Positions 1 through 9,729 of a DNA stretch of 64,000 nt are shown here, in pieces. Made by a program: the position numbers and the translations under genes. Below the pieces are notes generated by a model, which worked only from the letters and a program-made list of their open reading frames with translations, was not told where the DNA came from and did no database searches. The number at the start of each line of letters is the position of its first letter. Within the stretch, counting starts at the first letter, position 1. Origin of the DNA: Palsa-883 sp963847615. Its GTDB lineage: Bacteria; Pseudomonadota; Alphaproteobacteria; Acetobacterales; Acetobacteraceae. The stretch is from contig CAWKAN010000036.1 of the NCBI GenBank assembly GCA_963847615.1, forward strand, positions 1-64,000, written 5' to 3'.

Positions 1-3000
1 CCACCGCGCAGGTGGCGGCGTTGACTGCCATTCAGGTCGCTGCCCTGACCACGACGGATATCGCGGTGCTGCCAACCGCAGACGCCGTGGCGCTGAGCAC
101 GGCCGGGATTTCCGGGTTGACCTCGGCGCAGGTCGCGGCACTGCCGAGTGCGGACGTGCTGGCGTTGGGCACGGCGCAGCTGGCGGCGCTGGCGGTGGCG
201 GCGTTGCCCGGGCTGAGCACGGCGGAACTCGCCGCGCTGAGCACGGCGCAGATCGACGCGTTGACCGCGGCCGAGGTGGCGGCGCTGAGTACCGCGCAGG
301 TCGCCGGGCTGACCACCGCGCAGGTGGCGGCGCTGGGCACCGCGCAGGTCAAGGCGCTGACCGCGGCGGAGGTCACCGCGCTGACCACCGCGCAGGTGGC
401 GGCGCTGGGCACCGCCGACATCGCCGCGTTGAGCGCGGCCCAGGTCAAGGCGCTGACCACGGCGCAGGCCGGCGCGCTGACCACCGCGCAGGCGGCGGCG
501 CTGAGCAGCGTCGGGATTTCCGGGCTGACCTCGGCGCAGGTCGCGGCACTGCCGACGGCCGACGTGGTGGCGCTGGGCACGGCGCAGCTCGCGGCGCTGC
601 CGGTGGCGGCGCTGCCCGGGCTGGGCACGGCGGAACTCGCCGCGCTGAGCACGGCGCAGATCGACGCGTTGACCGCGGCCGAGGTGGCGGCGCTGAGCAC
701 CGCGCAGGTCGCCGGGCTGACCACCGCGCAGGTGGCGGCGCTGGGCACCGCGCAGGTCAAGGCGCTGACCGCGGCGGAGGTCACCGCGCTGACCACCGCG
801 CAGGTGGCGGCGCTGGGCACCGCCGACGTGGCCGCATTGAGCGCGGCCCAGGTCAAGGCGCTGACCACGGCGCAGGCCGGCGCGCTGACCACCGCGCAGG
901 CGGCGGCGCTGAGCAGCGTCGGGATTTCCGGGCTGACCTCGGCGCAGGTCGCGGCACTGCCGACGGCCGACGTGGTGGCGCTGGGCACGGCGCAGCTCGC
1001 GGCGCTGCCGGTGGCGGCGCTGCCCGGGCTGGGCACGGCGGAACTCGCCGCGCTGAGCACGGCGCAGATCGACGCGTTGACCGCGGCCGAGGTGGCGGCG
1101 CTGAGCACCGCGCAGGTCGCCGGGCTGACCACCGCGCAGGTGGCGGCGCTGGGCACCGCGCAGGTCAAGGCGCTGACCGCGGCGGAGGTCACCGCGCTGA
1201 CCACCGCGCAGGTGGCGGCGCTGGGCACCGCCGACGTCGCCGCATTGAGCGCGGCCCAGGTCAAGGCGCTGACCACGGCGCAGGCCGGCGCGCTGACCAC
1301 CGCGCAGGCGGCGGCGCTGAGCAGCGTCGGGATCTCCGGGCTGACCTCGGCGCAGGTCGCGGCACTGCCGACGGCCGACGTGGTGGCGCTGGGCACGGCG
1401 CAGCTCGCGGCGCTGCCGGTGGCGGCGCTGCCCGGGCTGGGCACGGCGGAACTCGCCGCGCTGAGCACGGCGCAGATCGACGCGTTGACCGCGGCCGAGG
1501 TGGCGGCGCTGAGCACCGCGCAGGTCGCCGGGCTGACCACCGCGCAGGTGGCGGCGCTGGGCACCGCGCAGGTCAAGGCGCTGACCGCGGCGGAGGTCAC
1601 CGCGCTGACCACCGCGCAGGTGGCGGCGCTGGGCACCGCCGACGTGGCCGCATTGAGCGCGGCCCAGGTCAAGGCGCTGACCACGGCGCAGGCCGGCGCG
1701 CTGACCACCGCGCAGGCGGCGGCGCTGAGCAGCGTCGGGATCTCCGGGCTGACCTCGGCGCAGGTCGCGGCACTGCCGACGGCCGACGTGGTGGCGCTGG
1801 GCACGGCGCAGCTCGCGGCGCTGCCGGTGGCGGCGCTGCCCGGGCTGGGCACGGCGGAACTCGCCGCGCTGAGCACGGCGCAGATCGACGCGTTGACCGC
1901 GGCCGAGGTGGCGGCGCTGAGTACCGCGCAGGTCGCCGGGCTGACCACCGCGCAGGTGGCGGCGCTGGGCACCGCGCAGGTCAAGGCGCTGACCGCGGCG
2001 GAGGTCACCGCGCTGACCACCGCGCAGGTGGCGGCGCTGGGCACCGCCGACATCGCCGCGTTGAGCGCGGCCCAGGTCAAGGCGCTGACCACGGCGCAGG
2101 CCGGCGCGCTGACCACCGCGCAGGCGGCGGCGCTGAGCAGCGTCGGGATTTCCGGGCTGACCTCGGCGCAGGTCGCGGCACTGCCGACGGCCGACGTGGT
2201 GGCGCTGGGCACGGCGCAGCTCGCGGCGCTGCCGGTGGCGGCGCTGCCCGGGCTGGGCACGGCGGAACTCGCCGCGCTGAGCACGGCGCAGATCGACGCG
2301 TTGACCGCGGCCGAGGTGGCGGCGCTGAGCACCGCGCAGGTCGCCGGGCTGACCACCGCGCAGGTGGCGGCGCTGGGCACCGCGCAGGTCAAGGCGCTGA
2401 CCGCGGCGGAGGTCACCGCGCTGACCACCGCGCAGGTGGCGGCGCTGGGCACCGCCGACGTCGCCGCGTTGAGCGCGGCCCAGGTCAAGGCGCTGACCAC
2501 GGCGCAGGCCGGCGCGCTGACCACCGCGCAGGCGGCGGCGCTGAGCAGCGTCGGGATCTCCGGGCTGACCTCGGCGCAGGTCGCGGCACTGCCGACGGCC
2601 GACGTGGTGGCGCTGGGCACGGCGCAGCTCGCGGCGCTGCCGGTGGCGGCGCTGCCCGGGCTGGGCACGGCGGAACTCGCCGCGCTGAGCACGGCGCAGA
2701 TCGACGCGTTGACCGCGGCCGAGGTGGCGGCGCTGAGCACCGCGCAGGTCGCCGGGCTGACCACCGCGCAGGTGGCGGCGCTGGGCACCGCGCAGGTCAA
2801 GGCGCTGACCGCGGCGGAGGTCACCGCGCTGACCACCGCGCAGGTGGCGGCGCTGGGCACCGCCGACATCGCCGCGTTGAGCGCGGCCCAGGTCAAGGCG
2901 CTGACCACGGCGCAGGCCGGCGCGCTGACCACCGCGCAGGCGGCGGCGCTGAGCAGCGTCGGGATCTCCGGGCTGACCTCGGCGCAGGTCGCGGCACTGC

Positions 3001-5379
3001 CGACGGCCGACGTGGTGGCGCTGGGCACGGCGCAGCTCGCGGCGCTGCCGGTGGCGGCGCTGCCCGGGCTGGGCACGGCGGAACTCGCCGCGCTGAGCAC
3101 GGCGCAGATCGACGCGTTGACCGCGGCCGAGGTGGCGGCGCTGAGTACCGCTCAGGTCGCCGGGCTGACCACCGCGCAGGTGGCGGCGCTGGGCACCGCG
3201 CAGGTCAAGGCGCTGACCGCGGCGGAGGTCACCGCGCTGACCACCGCGCAGGTGGCGGCGCTGGGCACCGCCGACGTGGCCGCATTGAGCGCGGCCCAGG
3301 TCAAGGCGCTGACCACGGCGCAGGCCGGCGCGCTGACCACCGCGCAGGCGGCGGCGCTGAGCAGCGTCGGGATCTCCGGGCTGACCTCGGCGCAGGTCGC
3401 GGCACTGCCGACGGCCGACGTGGTGGCGCTGGGCACGGCGCAGCTCGCGGCGCTGCCGGTGGCGGCGCTGCCCGGGCTGGGCACGGCGGAACTCGCCGCG
3501 CTGAGCACGGCGCAGATCGACGCGTTGACCGCGGCCGAGGTGGCGGCGCTGAGTACCGCTCAGGTCGCCGGGCTGACCACCGCGCAGGTGGCGGCGCTGG
3601 GCACCGCGCAGGTCAAGGCGCTGACCGCGGCGGAGGTCACCGCGCTGACCACCGCGCAGGTGGCGGCGCTGGGCACCGCCGACGTCGCCGCGTTGAGCGC
3701 GGCCCAGGTCAAGGCGCTGACCACGGCGCAGGCCGGCGCGCTGACCACCGCGCAGGCGGCGGCGCTGAGCAGCGTCGGGATCTCCGGGCTGACCTCGGCG
3801 CAGGTCGCGGCACTGCCGACGGCCGACGTGGTGGCGCTGGGCACGGCGCAGCTCGCGGCGCTGCCGGTGGCGGCGCTGCCCGGGCTGGGCACGGCGGAAC
3901 TCGCCGCGCTGAGCACGGCGCAGATCGACGCGTTGACCGCGGCCGAGGTGGCGGCGCTGAGCACCGCGCAGGTCGCCGGGCTGACCACCGCGCAGGTGGC
4001 GGCGCTGGGCACCGCGCAGGTCAAGGCGCTGACCGCGGCGGAGGTCACCGCGCTGACCACCGCGCAGGTGGCGGCGCTGGGCACCGCCGACATCGCCGCG
4101 TTGAGCGCGGCCCAGGTCAAGGCGCTGACCACGGCGCAGGCCGGCGCGCTGACCACCGCGCAGGCGGCGGCGCTGAGCAGCGTCGGGATCTCCGGGCTGA
4201 CCTCGGCGCAGGTCGCGGCACTGCCGACGGCCGACGTGGTGGCGCTGGGCACGGCGCAGCTCGCGGCGCTGCCGGTGGCGGCGCTGCCCGGGCTGGGCAC
4301 GGCGGAACTCGCCGCGCTGAGCACGGCGCAGATCGACGCGTTGACCGCGGCCGAGGTGGCGGCGCTGAGTACCGCTCAGGTCGCCGGGCTGACCACCGCG
4401 CAGGTGGCGGCGCTGGGCACCGCGCAGGTCAAGGCGCTGACCGCGGCGGAGGTCACCGCGCTGACCACCGCGCAGGTGGCGGCGCTGGGCACCGCCGACG
4501 TCGGCCGCATTGAGCGCGGCCCAGGTCAAGGCGCTGACCACGGCGCAGGCCGGCGCGCTGACCACCGCGCAGGCGGCGGCGCTGAGCAGCGTCGGGATCT
4601 CCGGGCTGACCTCGGCGCAGGTCGCGGCACTGCCGACGGCCGACGTGGTGGCGCTGGGCACGGCGCAGCTCGCGGCGCTGCCGGTGGCGGCGCTGCCCGG
4701 GCTGGGCACGGCGGAACTCGCCGCGCTGAGCACGGCGCAGATCGACGCGTTGACCGCGGCCGAGGTGGCGGCGCTGAGTACCGCTCAGGTCGCCGGGCTG
4801 ACCACCGCGCAGGTGGCGGCGCTGGGCACCGCGCAGGTCAAGGCGCTGACCGCGGCGGAGGTCACCGCGCTGACCACCGCGCAGGTGGCGGCGCTGGGCA
4901 CCGCCGACGTGGCCGCATTGAGCGCGGCCCAGGTCAAGGCGCTGACCACGGCGCAGGCCGGCGCGCTGACCACCGCGCAGGCGGCGGCGCTGAGCAGCGT
5001 CGGGATCTCCGGGCTGACCTCGGCGCAGGTCGCGGCACTGAGTTCCGCCGATGTGCTGGCGCTGTTGACGACGCAGTTCGCGGCGCTGTCCACGGCGGGG
5101 ATCTCGGCCCTGACAACTGCGGAGACGCAGGCCTTGTCCACCGGAGATATTGCGGCTCTGACAAAAGCGCAGGTGGCCGCGCTGAGCACTGCGGACATCT
5201 CCGCGTTGACCACTTCGGAGATTGTCGCCCTGACCACGGCCGACATCCCGGCGCTCACCACGAGCCAGATCGCTGCACTCTCGACGGCGCAGGTCGCGGC
5301 GTTCACGGCAAGCCAGATCCCGGCGTTCACCTCGACACAACTCGCAGCCATGACCACGGCCCAGTTCTCTGCGCTTTGA
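1..5379 (+). CDS. Giant octapeptide-repeat protein, 5'-partial, one frameshift
   Basis: The frame is open at the left edge, so the true start lies outside the window. The visible part is about 220 consecutive octapeptides of the form x-A-L-[TSG]-[TA]-A-[QE]-[VIL]. From about 104 to 5040 these are grouped as near-identical 136-residue units of 17 octads; the last 110 residues are more diverged octads, ending in TAQFSAL. No enzyme motif, membrane segment or sorting signal is visible, and the protein stops inside the repeats. The regular Leu/Val spacing suggests a solenoid or fibrous surface protein, but this is inference. One extra base near 4503-4504 shifts the frame; downstream coding resumes in the +1 frame (from about 4510) to the TGA at 5377-5379. 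Long ORFs on the opposite strand only mirror the repeat composition. Confidence 0.75.
104..5040 (+). repeat. Tandem array of about twelve 408-bp coding units
   Basis: The same landmark (cgggatttccgggctgacct or its gatctcc variant) recurs near 512, 920, 1328, 1736, 2144, 2552, 2960, 3368, 3776, 4184, 4593 and 5001. The spacing is exactly 408 bp except 409 across the frameshift. Units differ at only a few positions, for example gacatcgcc, gacgtggcc or gacgtcgcc, and gagtacc or gagcacc. The variants recur in mixed combinations, which is what unequal crossover or gene conversion produces. The first unit is more diverged. Confidence 0.95.
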
Positions 5380-5529
5380 TCAATGCTGGCGGTTTGATCC
5401 GCTCCGGGGTGTGGTTGGTTGCCGCAATGACGACCAGCCACACCGCCCGGTTCGCGGGAGCCGGGAAGGTCGAACGGGCGCCGACGCGGACCGGGAACAT
5501 CCTTCGCAGCGCTCCCCCTTCAGGGGCGA

Positions 5530-5562
5530 CCCGCCGCCGTGCCACTGCGCCGCGGCGGCGGG
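5530..5562. terminator. GC-rich hairpin between convergent genes
   Basis: A perfect 10-bp inverted repeat (5530-5539 with 5553-5562) lies between the 3' ends of the repeat protein and the dehydrogenase. There is no clear T-run, so it is a possible bidirectional terminator. The rest of 5380-5614 shows no gene. Confidence 0.4.
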
Positions 5563-5614
5563 ATCAATCCGCCACGATCGCGGCCCAACGCAGCCCAGTG
5601 CAGATCCGGCGCAC

Positions 5615-6625
5615 TCAATACATGTCCGGTGTGATCACGTTCTGCGGCGTCGGTCCCAGCAGGGCCGCGCGCATCGTCTCCGCCGCCTTGGTGCGGATGT
5701 CGTCCCATGCCTGCGGGGTGAAGAACGCCGAGTGGGGGGTGATGATCAGACGCCCCTCGCACCACGCCTCCCGCGCACGGTAGGCGCGCAGCAATTCCGG
5801 CACCGGCTCGACCGGCGGTTCCACCGGCACCACATCGATGCCGACGCCCGCCAGGTGCCCGCTCTTCAGCGCTGCCGCCAGCGCATCGATATCGATGATC
5901 GGCCCACGCGCGGTGTTCACCACCACGGCGCCCTCGGGCAGCAGAGCCAGCTCCTTCGCCCCGATCAATCCGCGCGTCTCCGGGGTCAGCGGCGCATGGA
6001 TCGACAATGTATCAGTCTGCCGCAGCAGCGCCTCCAGGGTCGCCGCGCGCGCCACCCCCACGCCAAGTTCGGCGCCGTTCGGCAGGTTGGGGTCGAAGAA
6101 CACCACGCGGAACCCCAACGCCTTCGCCCGCAACGCGACCGCGGTGCCGATCCGGCCCAGGCCGACAATGCCGAAGGTCTGCACGCCGGTGCGCCGCAGC
6201 AACGGATCGCGCATGTAGCGCCACGGTGCCGGCGGGTCCTTGCGTTGCAGCTCATGGTGCAGCAGCAACCCGCGGCGCAGCGCCAGCGCCAGGGCGATTG
6301 CGTGATCCGCCACCTCGGTCGTGCCGTAATCTGGCACGTTGACGATCATGATCTGCCGCTCGGCCGCTGCCTTGCGGTCCAGATTGTCGTAGCCCACGCC
6401 CATGCGGCAGATCGCCCGCAGCTTCGGAAACCGCCGCAGGTCCGTCGCGGTCACCTTGAAGCGCATGATCATCAAGCCATCCGCTGCCGCGCAATCGGCA
6501 TCCGACAGATCGGCGAGCGACTCGCAGGCGTGCGGAAAGATCACCCGAACGTCGGGCCCATAGACGCGCCGCTCGACGCTGTCGTCGGCGTAGTTGTTCT
6601 CGGAATAGAGCACGGTGAAGCGCAT
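5615..6625 (-). CDS. D-2-hydroxyacid dehydrogenase (C-terminal-binding-protein-like)
   Basis: This is a 336-residue NAD-dependent 2-hydroxyacid dehydrogenase, which reduces or oxidises a small 2-keto/2-hydroxy acid in the cytoplasm. The Rossmann motif GLGRIG is at residues 155-160. The catalytic residues typical of the family are present: Arg240 in NTARGP, Glu269 in PVEPP and His298 in ITPHS. The reading frame extends 100 codons upstream, but the family starts at MRFTVLY, and the ATG at 6625 leaves a 145-bp divergent spacer to the next gene. Divergence from a ThDP enzyme suggests both act on 2-oxo acids. The exact substrate cannot be read from the sequence; phosphoglycerate is unlikely because there is no ACT domain and serA lies elsewhere in the window. 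Confidence 0.88.
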   Translation of the reverse strand: MRFTVLYSENNYADDSVERRVYGPDVRVIFPHACESLADLSDADCAAADGLMIMRFKVTATDLRRFPKLRAICRMGVGYDNLDRKAAAERQIMIVNVPDYGTTEVADHAIALALALRRGLLLHHELQRKDPPAPWRYMRDPLLRRTGVQTFGIVGLGRIGTAVALRAKALGFRVVFFDPNLPNGAELGVGVARAATLEALLRQTDTLSIHAPLTPETRGLIGAKELALLPEGAVVVNTARGPIIDIDALAAALKSGHLAGVGIDVVPVEPPVEPVPELLRAYRAREAWCEGRLIITPHSAFFTPQAWDDIRTKAAETMRAALLGPTPQNVITPDMY

Positions 6626-6770
6626 GGCGGCGATCGATCTCCTCGGTCGGTTCAAGGCCTGATCCCGGTCTCGTCGGCGCATGGTCCATGCCAGCATTCC
6701 GGCGCGGTTGCCAGGGCAGCCCGGCGCGGGCAGTGTCGCCGCCCGCATGCCGGAGAGGGGACCACGACGG

Positions 6771-8312
6771 ATGAACGGCGCCGAAAGCCTGGTGCACACG
6801 CTGCTGCGCAGCGGGGTCGATACCTGCTTCGCCAACCCCGGCACCTCGGAGATGCACTTCGTCGCCGCGCTCGACCGCATTCCCGGCATGCGCTGCGTGC
6901 TGGGCTTGTTCGAGGGTGTGGTCACCGGCGCGGCCGACGGCTATGCGCGCATGACCGGCCGCCCCGCGGCCACGCTGCTGCATTGCGGCCCGGGCCTCGC
7001 CAACGGCCTGGCGAACCTGCACAACGCCCGCCGCGCGCTGACGCCGATCGTCAACATCGTCGGCGACCAGGCGACCTACCATCGCCCGCTCGATGCGCCG
7101 TTGACCGCCGACACCGAGGGCTGGGCGCGCGGCGCCTCGGCCTGGGTGCGCACGGCAACGACCGCGGCGACCGTCGGCGCCGATGCGGCGGTGGCGGTGC
7201 AGGCCGCGCGCACCTATCCGGGGCAGATCGCCACGCTGATCCTGCCGTCCGACACATCCTGGGACGACGGCGGCATCGTCGCGGCGCCGCTGCCGGTCCC
7301 GCCGGCGCCGCGCGCCGACCCGGCGCAGATCAGCAACGCCGCGCGCATCCTGCGGCGCGGCGAGAAGACCGTGCTGATGCTGGGCGGCAACGCGGTGTCC
7401 AGCCCCGAGGCGCTCGCGCTCGCCCATCGCATCGCCGCGGCCAGCGGCGCGCGGCTGATGGCGCAAGGCTCGAACGGGCGGCTGGCGCGCGGGCAGGGCC
7501 GGGTGCCGGTCGATCGGGTTCCCTATGTCGTGGACACCGCGATCAAGGTGCTGGCGGGCACGCGGCAGATGATCCTGGTCGGCGCCCGCAAGCCGGTGAC
7601 CTTCTTCGCCTATCCGAACAAGCCCGGCACCTCGGTGCCGCCGGATGCCGACGTGCACATCCTGGCCCGCCCCGATCAGGACGCGGCCGAGGCACTGGCG
7701 CGCCTGGTCGAGGAACTCGGCGCCCCGCGCGTGCCGTTGCCCGACCCCGGCCCACGTCCGACGCCGGCGCGCGGCGCCCCGAAAGCCGAAGCCGTCGCCG
7801 CCACCGTCGCCGCGCTGCTGCCGGATCAGGCGATCATCATCGACGAAGCGGTCAGCTTCGGCCGCGGCTTCTTCCCGCTGACCTACGCCGCCGCGCCGCA
7901 CGACTGGCTCACCGGCACGGGCGGCGCGATCGGCAGCGGCCCGCCGCTGGCCACCGGGGCCGCGATCGGCGCGCCCGGGCGGCGCGTCATCGGGCTGCAG
8001 GCCGACGGCTCGGCCATGTATACCCTGCAGGCGCTGTGGACCCAGGCCCGCGAGAACCTGGATGTCACCACCATCCTGTTGTCGAACCGGAAGTATCAGA
8101 TCCTGCTCGGCGAGCTCGCCAATGTCGGTGCCAACCCGGGCCGAACCGCGCTCGACATGATGGACATCGGCCATCCGGACATCGATTGGACGCGGCTTGC
8201 CACCGGCATGGGCGTCGAGGCGGCGCGCGCGGAAACCTGCGAGACCCTGGCCGACCTGCTGGCGCAATCGATCGCGCGCAAGGGGCCGTTCCTGATCGAG
8301 CTGGTCATCTGA
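6771..8312 (+). CDS. Thiamine-diphosphate enzyme, acetolactate synthase large-subunit-like
   Basis: This is a 513-residue ThDP-dependent enzyme of the acetolactate synthase/benzoylformate decarboxylase superfamily. The N-terminal PYR domain has NPGTSEMHF and the cofactor-activating Glu48 in GLFEGVVTGAADGYARM. The C-terminal PP domain has ADGSAMYTLQ followed by a typical ThDP-binding stretch (about residues 408-440), although the usual GDG is ADG. The ATG at 6771 is preceded by a purine-rich ggagagggg; upstream in-frame starts lack support. The gene is divergent from the hydroxyacid dehydrogenase and convergent with an ABC receptor. The domain layout matches catabolic paralogues annotated as acetolactate synthase-like rather than IlvB; no small subunit is adjacent. 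The substrate is unknown, probably a 2-oxo acid. Confidence 0.85.
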   Translation: MNGAESLVHTLLRSGVDTCFANPGTSEMHFVAALDRIPGMRCVLGLFEGVVTGAADGYARMTGRPAATLLHCGPGLANGLANLHNARRALTPIVNIVGDQATYHRPLDAPLTADTEGWARGASAWVRTATTAATVGADAAVAVQAARTYPGQIATLILPSDTSWDDGGIVAAPLPVPPAPRADPAQISNAARILRRGEKTVLMLGGNAVSSPEALALAHRIAAASGARLMAQGSNGRLARGQGRVPVDRVPYVVDTAIKVLAGTRQMILVGARKPVTFFAYPNKPGTSVPPDADVHILARPDQDAAEALARLVEELGAPRVPLPDPGPRPTPARGAPKAEAVAATVAALLPDQAIIIDEAVSFGRGFFPLTYAAAPHDWLTGTGGAIGSGPPLATGAAIGAPGRRVIGLQADGSAMYTLQALWTQARENLDVTTILLSNRKYQILLGELANVGANPGRTALDMMDIGHPDIDWTRLATGMGVEAARAETCETLADLLAQSIARKGPFLIELVI

Positions 8313-8320
8313 CCCCCACT

Positions 8321-8372
8321 CCCTCTCCCGCGCCGCGGGAGAGGGCCTGCCCCCGGAATTCGTTCCGGGGGC
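8321..8372. terminator. Two stacked hairpins between convergent genes
   Basis: A 10-bp hairpin (8321-8330 with 8336-8345) is followed by a second 10-bp hairpin closed by TTCG (8349-8358 with 8363-8372). They sit between the stops of the ThDP enzyme and the ABC receptor. The second belongs to the same style of short palindrome found inserted in transposases elsewhere in this window. Confidence 0.6.
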
Positions 8373-8394
8373 AACGCAAGGCGGCCGCGGCCGG

Positions 8395-9618
8395 TCAGGC
8401 CTTGACGTACGGGCAGCCCCCTTCGCTCAATGGGCGCCACGCGTCCGCCGGCTTGATCACCGCCAGGTTCTTGCAGAAATCGTACTTGTATCTTGCCTCC
8501 GACGCGGGCTTCACCTGCCACAGATACATCTGGTGCATCACCCGGCCATCCTGGCGGATCGTCACGTCGGTGTTGTAGAAATCGTTGACCTTCGTCGCCT
8601 TCATCTTCGCCACCACCGTATCGGCGTCGGTCGTCCCGGCGGCCTTCACCGATTTCAGCCAGTGATACGCCGCGCAGTACTGCCCGGCGTGCAGCAGCCC
8701 CGGCACCATGCCGCCCATCTTGGCGCCCCAGCGCTTCGACCAGGCGCGCGTCTTGTCGGTCATGTCCCAGTAGAACGAGTCGGTGTAGACGAGCCCCTCG
8801 CAGGTCTTCTGGCCCAGCGAGTTCACGTCGCTGATCTGCATCAGCAACGTCGCCACCTTCATGCCCTTGCCGCTGATGCCGAACTCGGCGGCCTGCTTGA
8901 TGCAGTTCTGCAGGTCGGTGCCGGCATTCGCCAGCCCCAGCACCTTGGCGCCGGAGGCCTGCGCCTGCACCAGGTAGCTGGAGAAATCCGGCGTCGCCAG
9001 CGGCGCGCGCGTGACGCCCAGGACCTTGCCGCCGGACTTCTTCACCGCGTTGATCGTGTCGCGCTCCAGCGCGTAGCCGAACGCATAGTCGGCGGTGATG
9101 AAGTACCACGTATCGCCGCCCGCCTTGGTCAGCGCGTTGCCGGTGCTGTTGGCCAGGGCGTAGGTGTCGTAGGAGAACTGCACCCCGTACGGCGTGCATT
9201 TCGGCCCCGTCATGTCCGAGGTGGCCGGCCCGGTGATCAGATAGATCCGCTTCTTCTCCATGGCGATCTGCTGCACCGCCAGGCCGGAGGAGCTGGCCGC
9301 CCCGTCGGTCAGCACATCGACGCCCTGGCTGTCGATCCATTCGCGCGCCAGGGCAGCGGCGACGTCGGGCTTGTTCTGGTCGTCGGCCTGCAGGACCTCG
9401 ATCGGCCGGCCCAGCACGGAGCCGCCGAAATCCTCGATCGCCAGCTCGACCGCGACCTTGTTGCCCGGCCCGCCGACATCGCGGTATGGCCCGCTCATGT
9501 CGCTGAGCAGGCCGATCTTCACCGGCTTGGACGTGCTCTGGGCGCGGATGATCCCGGGCTTGGCGAGCGGCGCGATGGCCAAGCCGGCCAGCGCGGCACG
9601 GCGAGTGATATGCGGCAT
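8395..9618 (-). CDS. Branched-chain amino-acid-type ABC transporter substrate-binding protein
   Basis: This is a 407-residue periplasmic ligand-binding protein of the Leu/Ile/Val-binding type (type I periplasmic fold). The N-terminus has a twin-arginine-like export signal (residues 4-27: TRRAALAGLAIAPL then IRAQ). The mature part begins KPVKIGLLSDMSGPY, the standard first strand and ligand loop of this family. No permease or ATPase gene is adjacent, so it is an orphan receptor, a common situation in this lineage. A paralogue of similar length lies at 41633-42889. Its placement among ThDP, acyl-CoA and CoA-transfer genes suggests uptake of an organic or aromatic acid, which is inference from context only. 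Confidence 0.88.
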   Translation of the reverse strand: MPHITRRAALAGLAIAPLAKPGIIRAQSTSKPVKIGLLSDMSGPYRDVGGPGNKVAVELAIEDFGGSVLGRPIEVLQADDQNKPDVAAALAREWIDSQGVDVLTDGAASSSGLAVQQIAMEKKRIYLITGPATSDMTGPKCTPYGVQFSYDTYALANSTGNALTKAGGDTWYFITADYAFGYALERDTINAVKKSGGKVLGVTRAPLATPDFSSYLVQAQASGAKVLGLANAGTDLQNCIKQAAEFGISGKGMKVATLLMQISDVNSLGQKTCEGLVYTDSFYWDMTDKTRAWSKRWGAKMGGMVPGLLHAGQYCAAYHWLKSVKAAGTTDADTVVAKMKATKVNDFYNTDVTIRQDGRVMHQMYLWQVKPASEARYKYDFCKNLAVIKPADAWRPLSEGGCPYVKA

Positions 9619-9729
9619 AGGTGAACGGTCCCCTCGTCTGGTTAAAGCTTGATTGCTTGCCTACAGTCTGCCGGGTCACGGCCGTTCTGGGAAGTGGCTA
9701 GATTGGCCGTCGTTCACGGGAGGATCACG

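Noticed and set aside
32..5441. Long minus-strand open frames across the octad-repeat region (over 1000 codons)
   Set aside because: They are the mirror of a repeated GC-rich coding sequence; products are Ala/Cys/Ser-rich repeats without ribosome sites, and the plus strand explains the periodicity.
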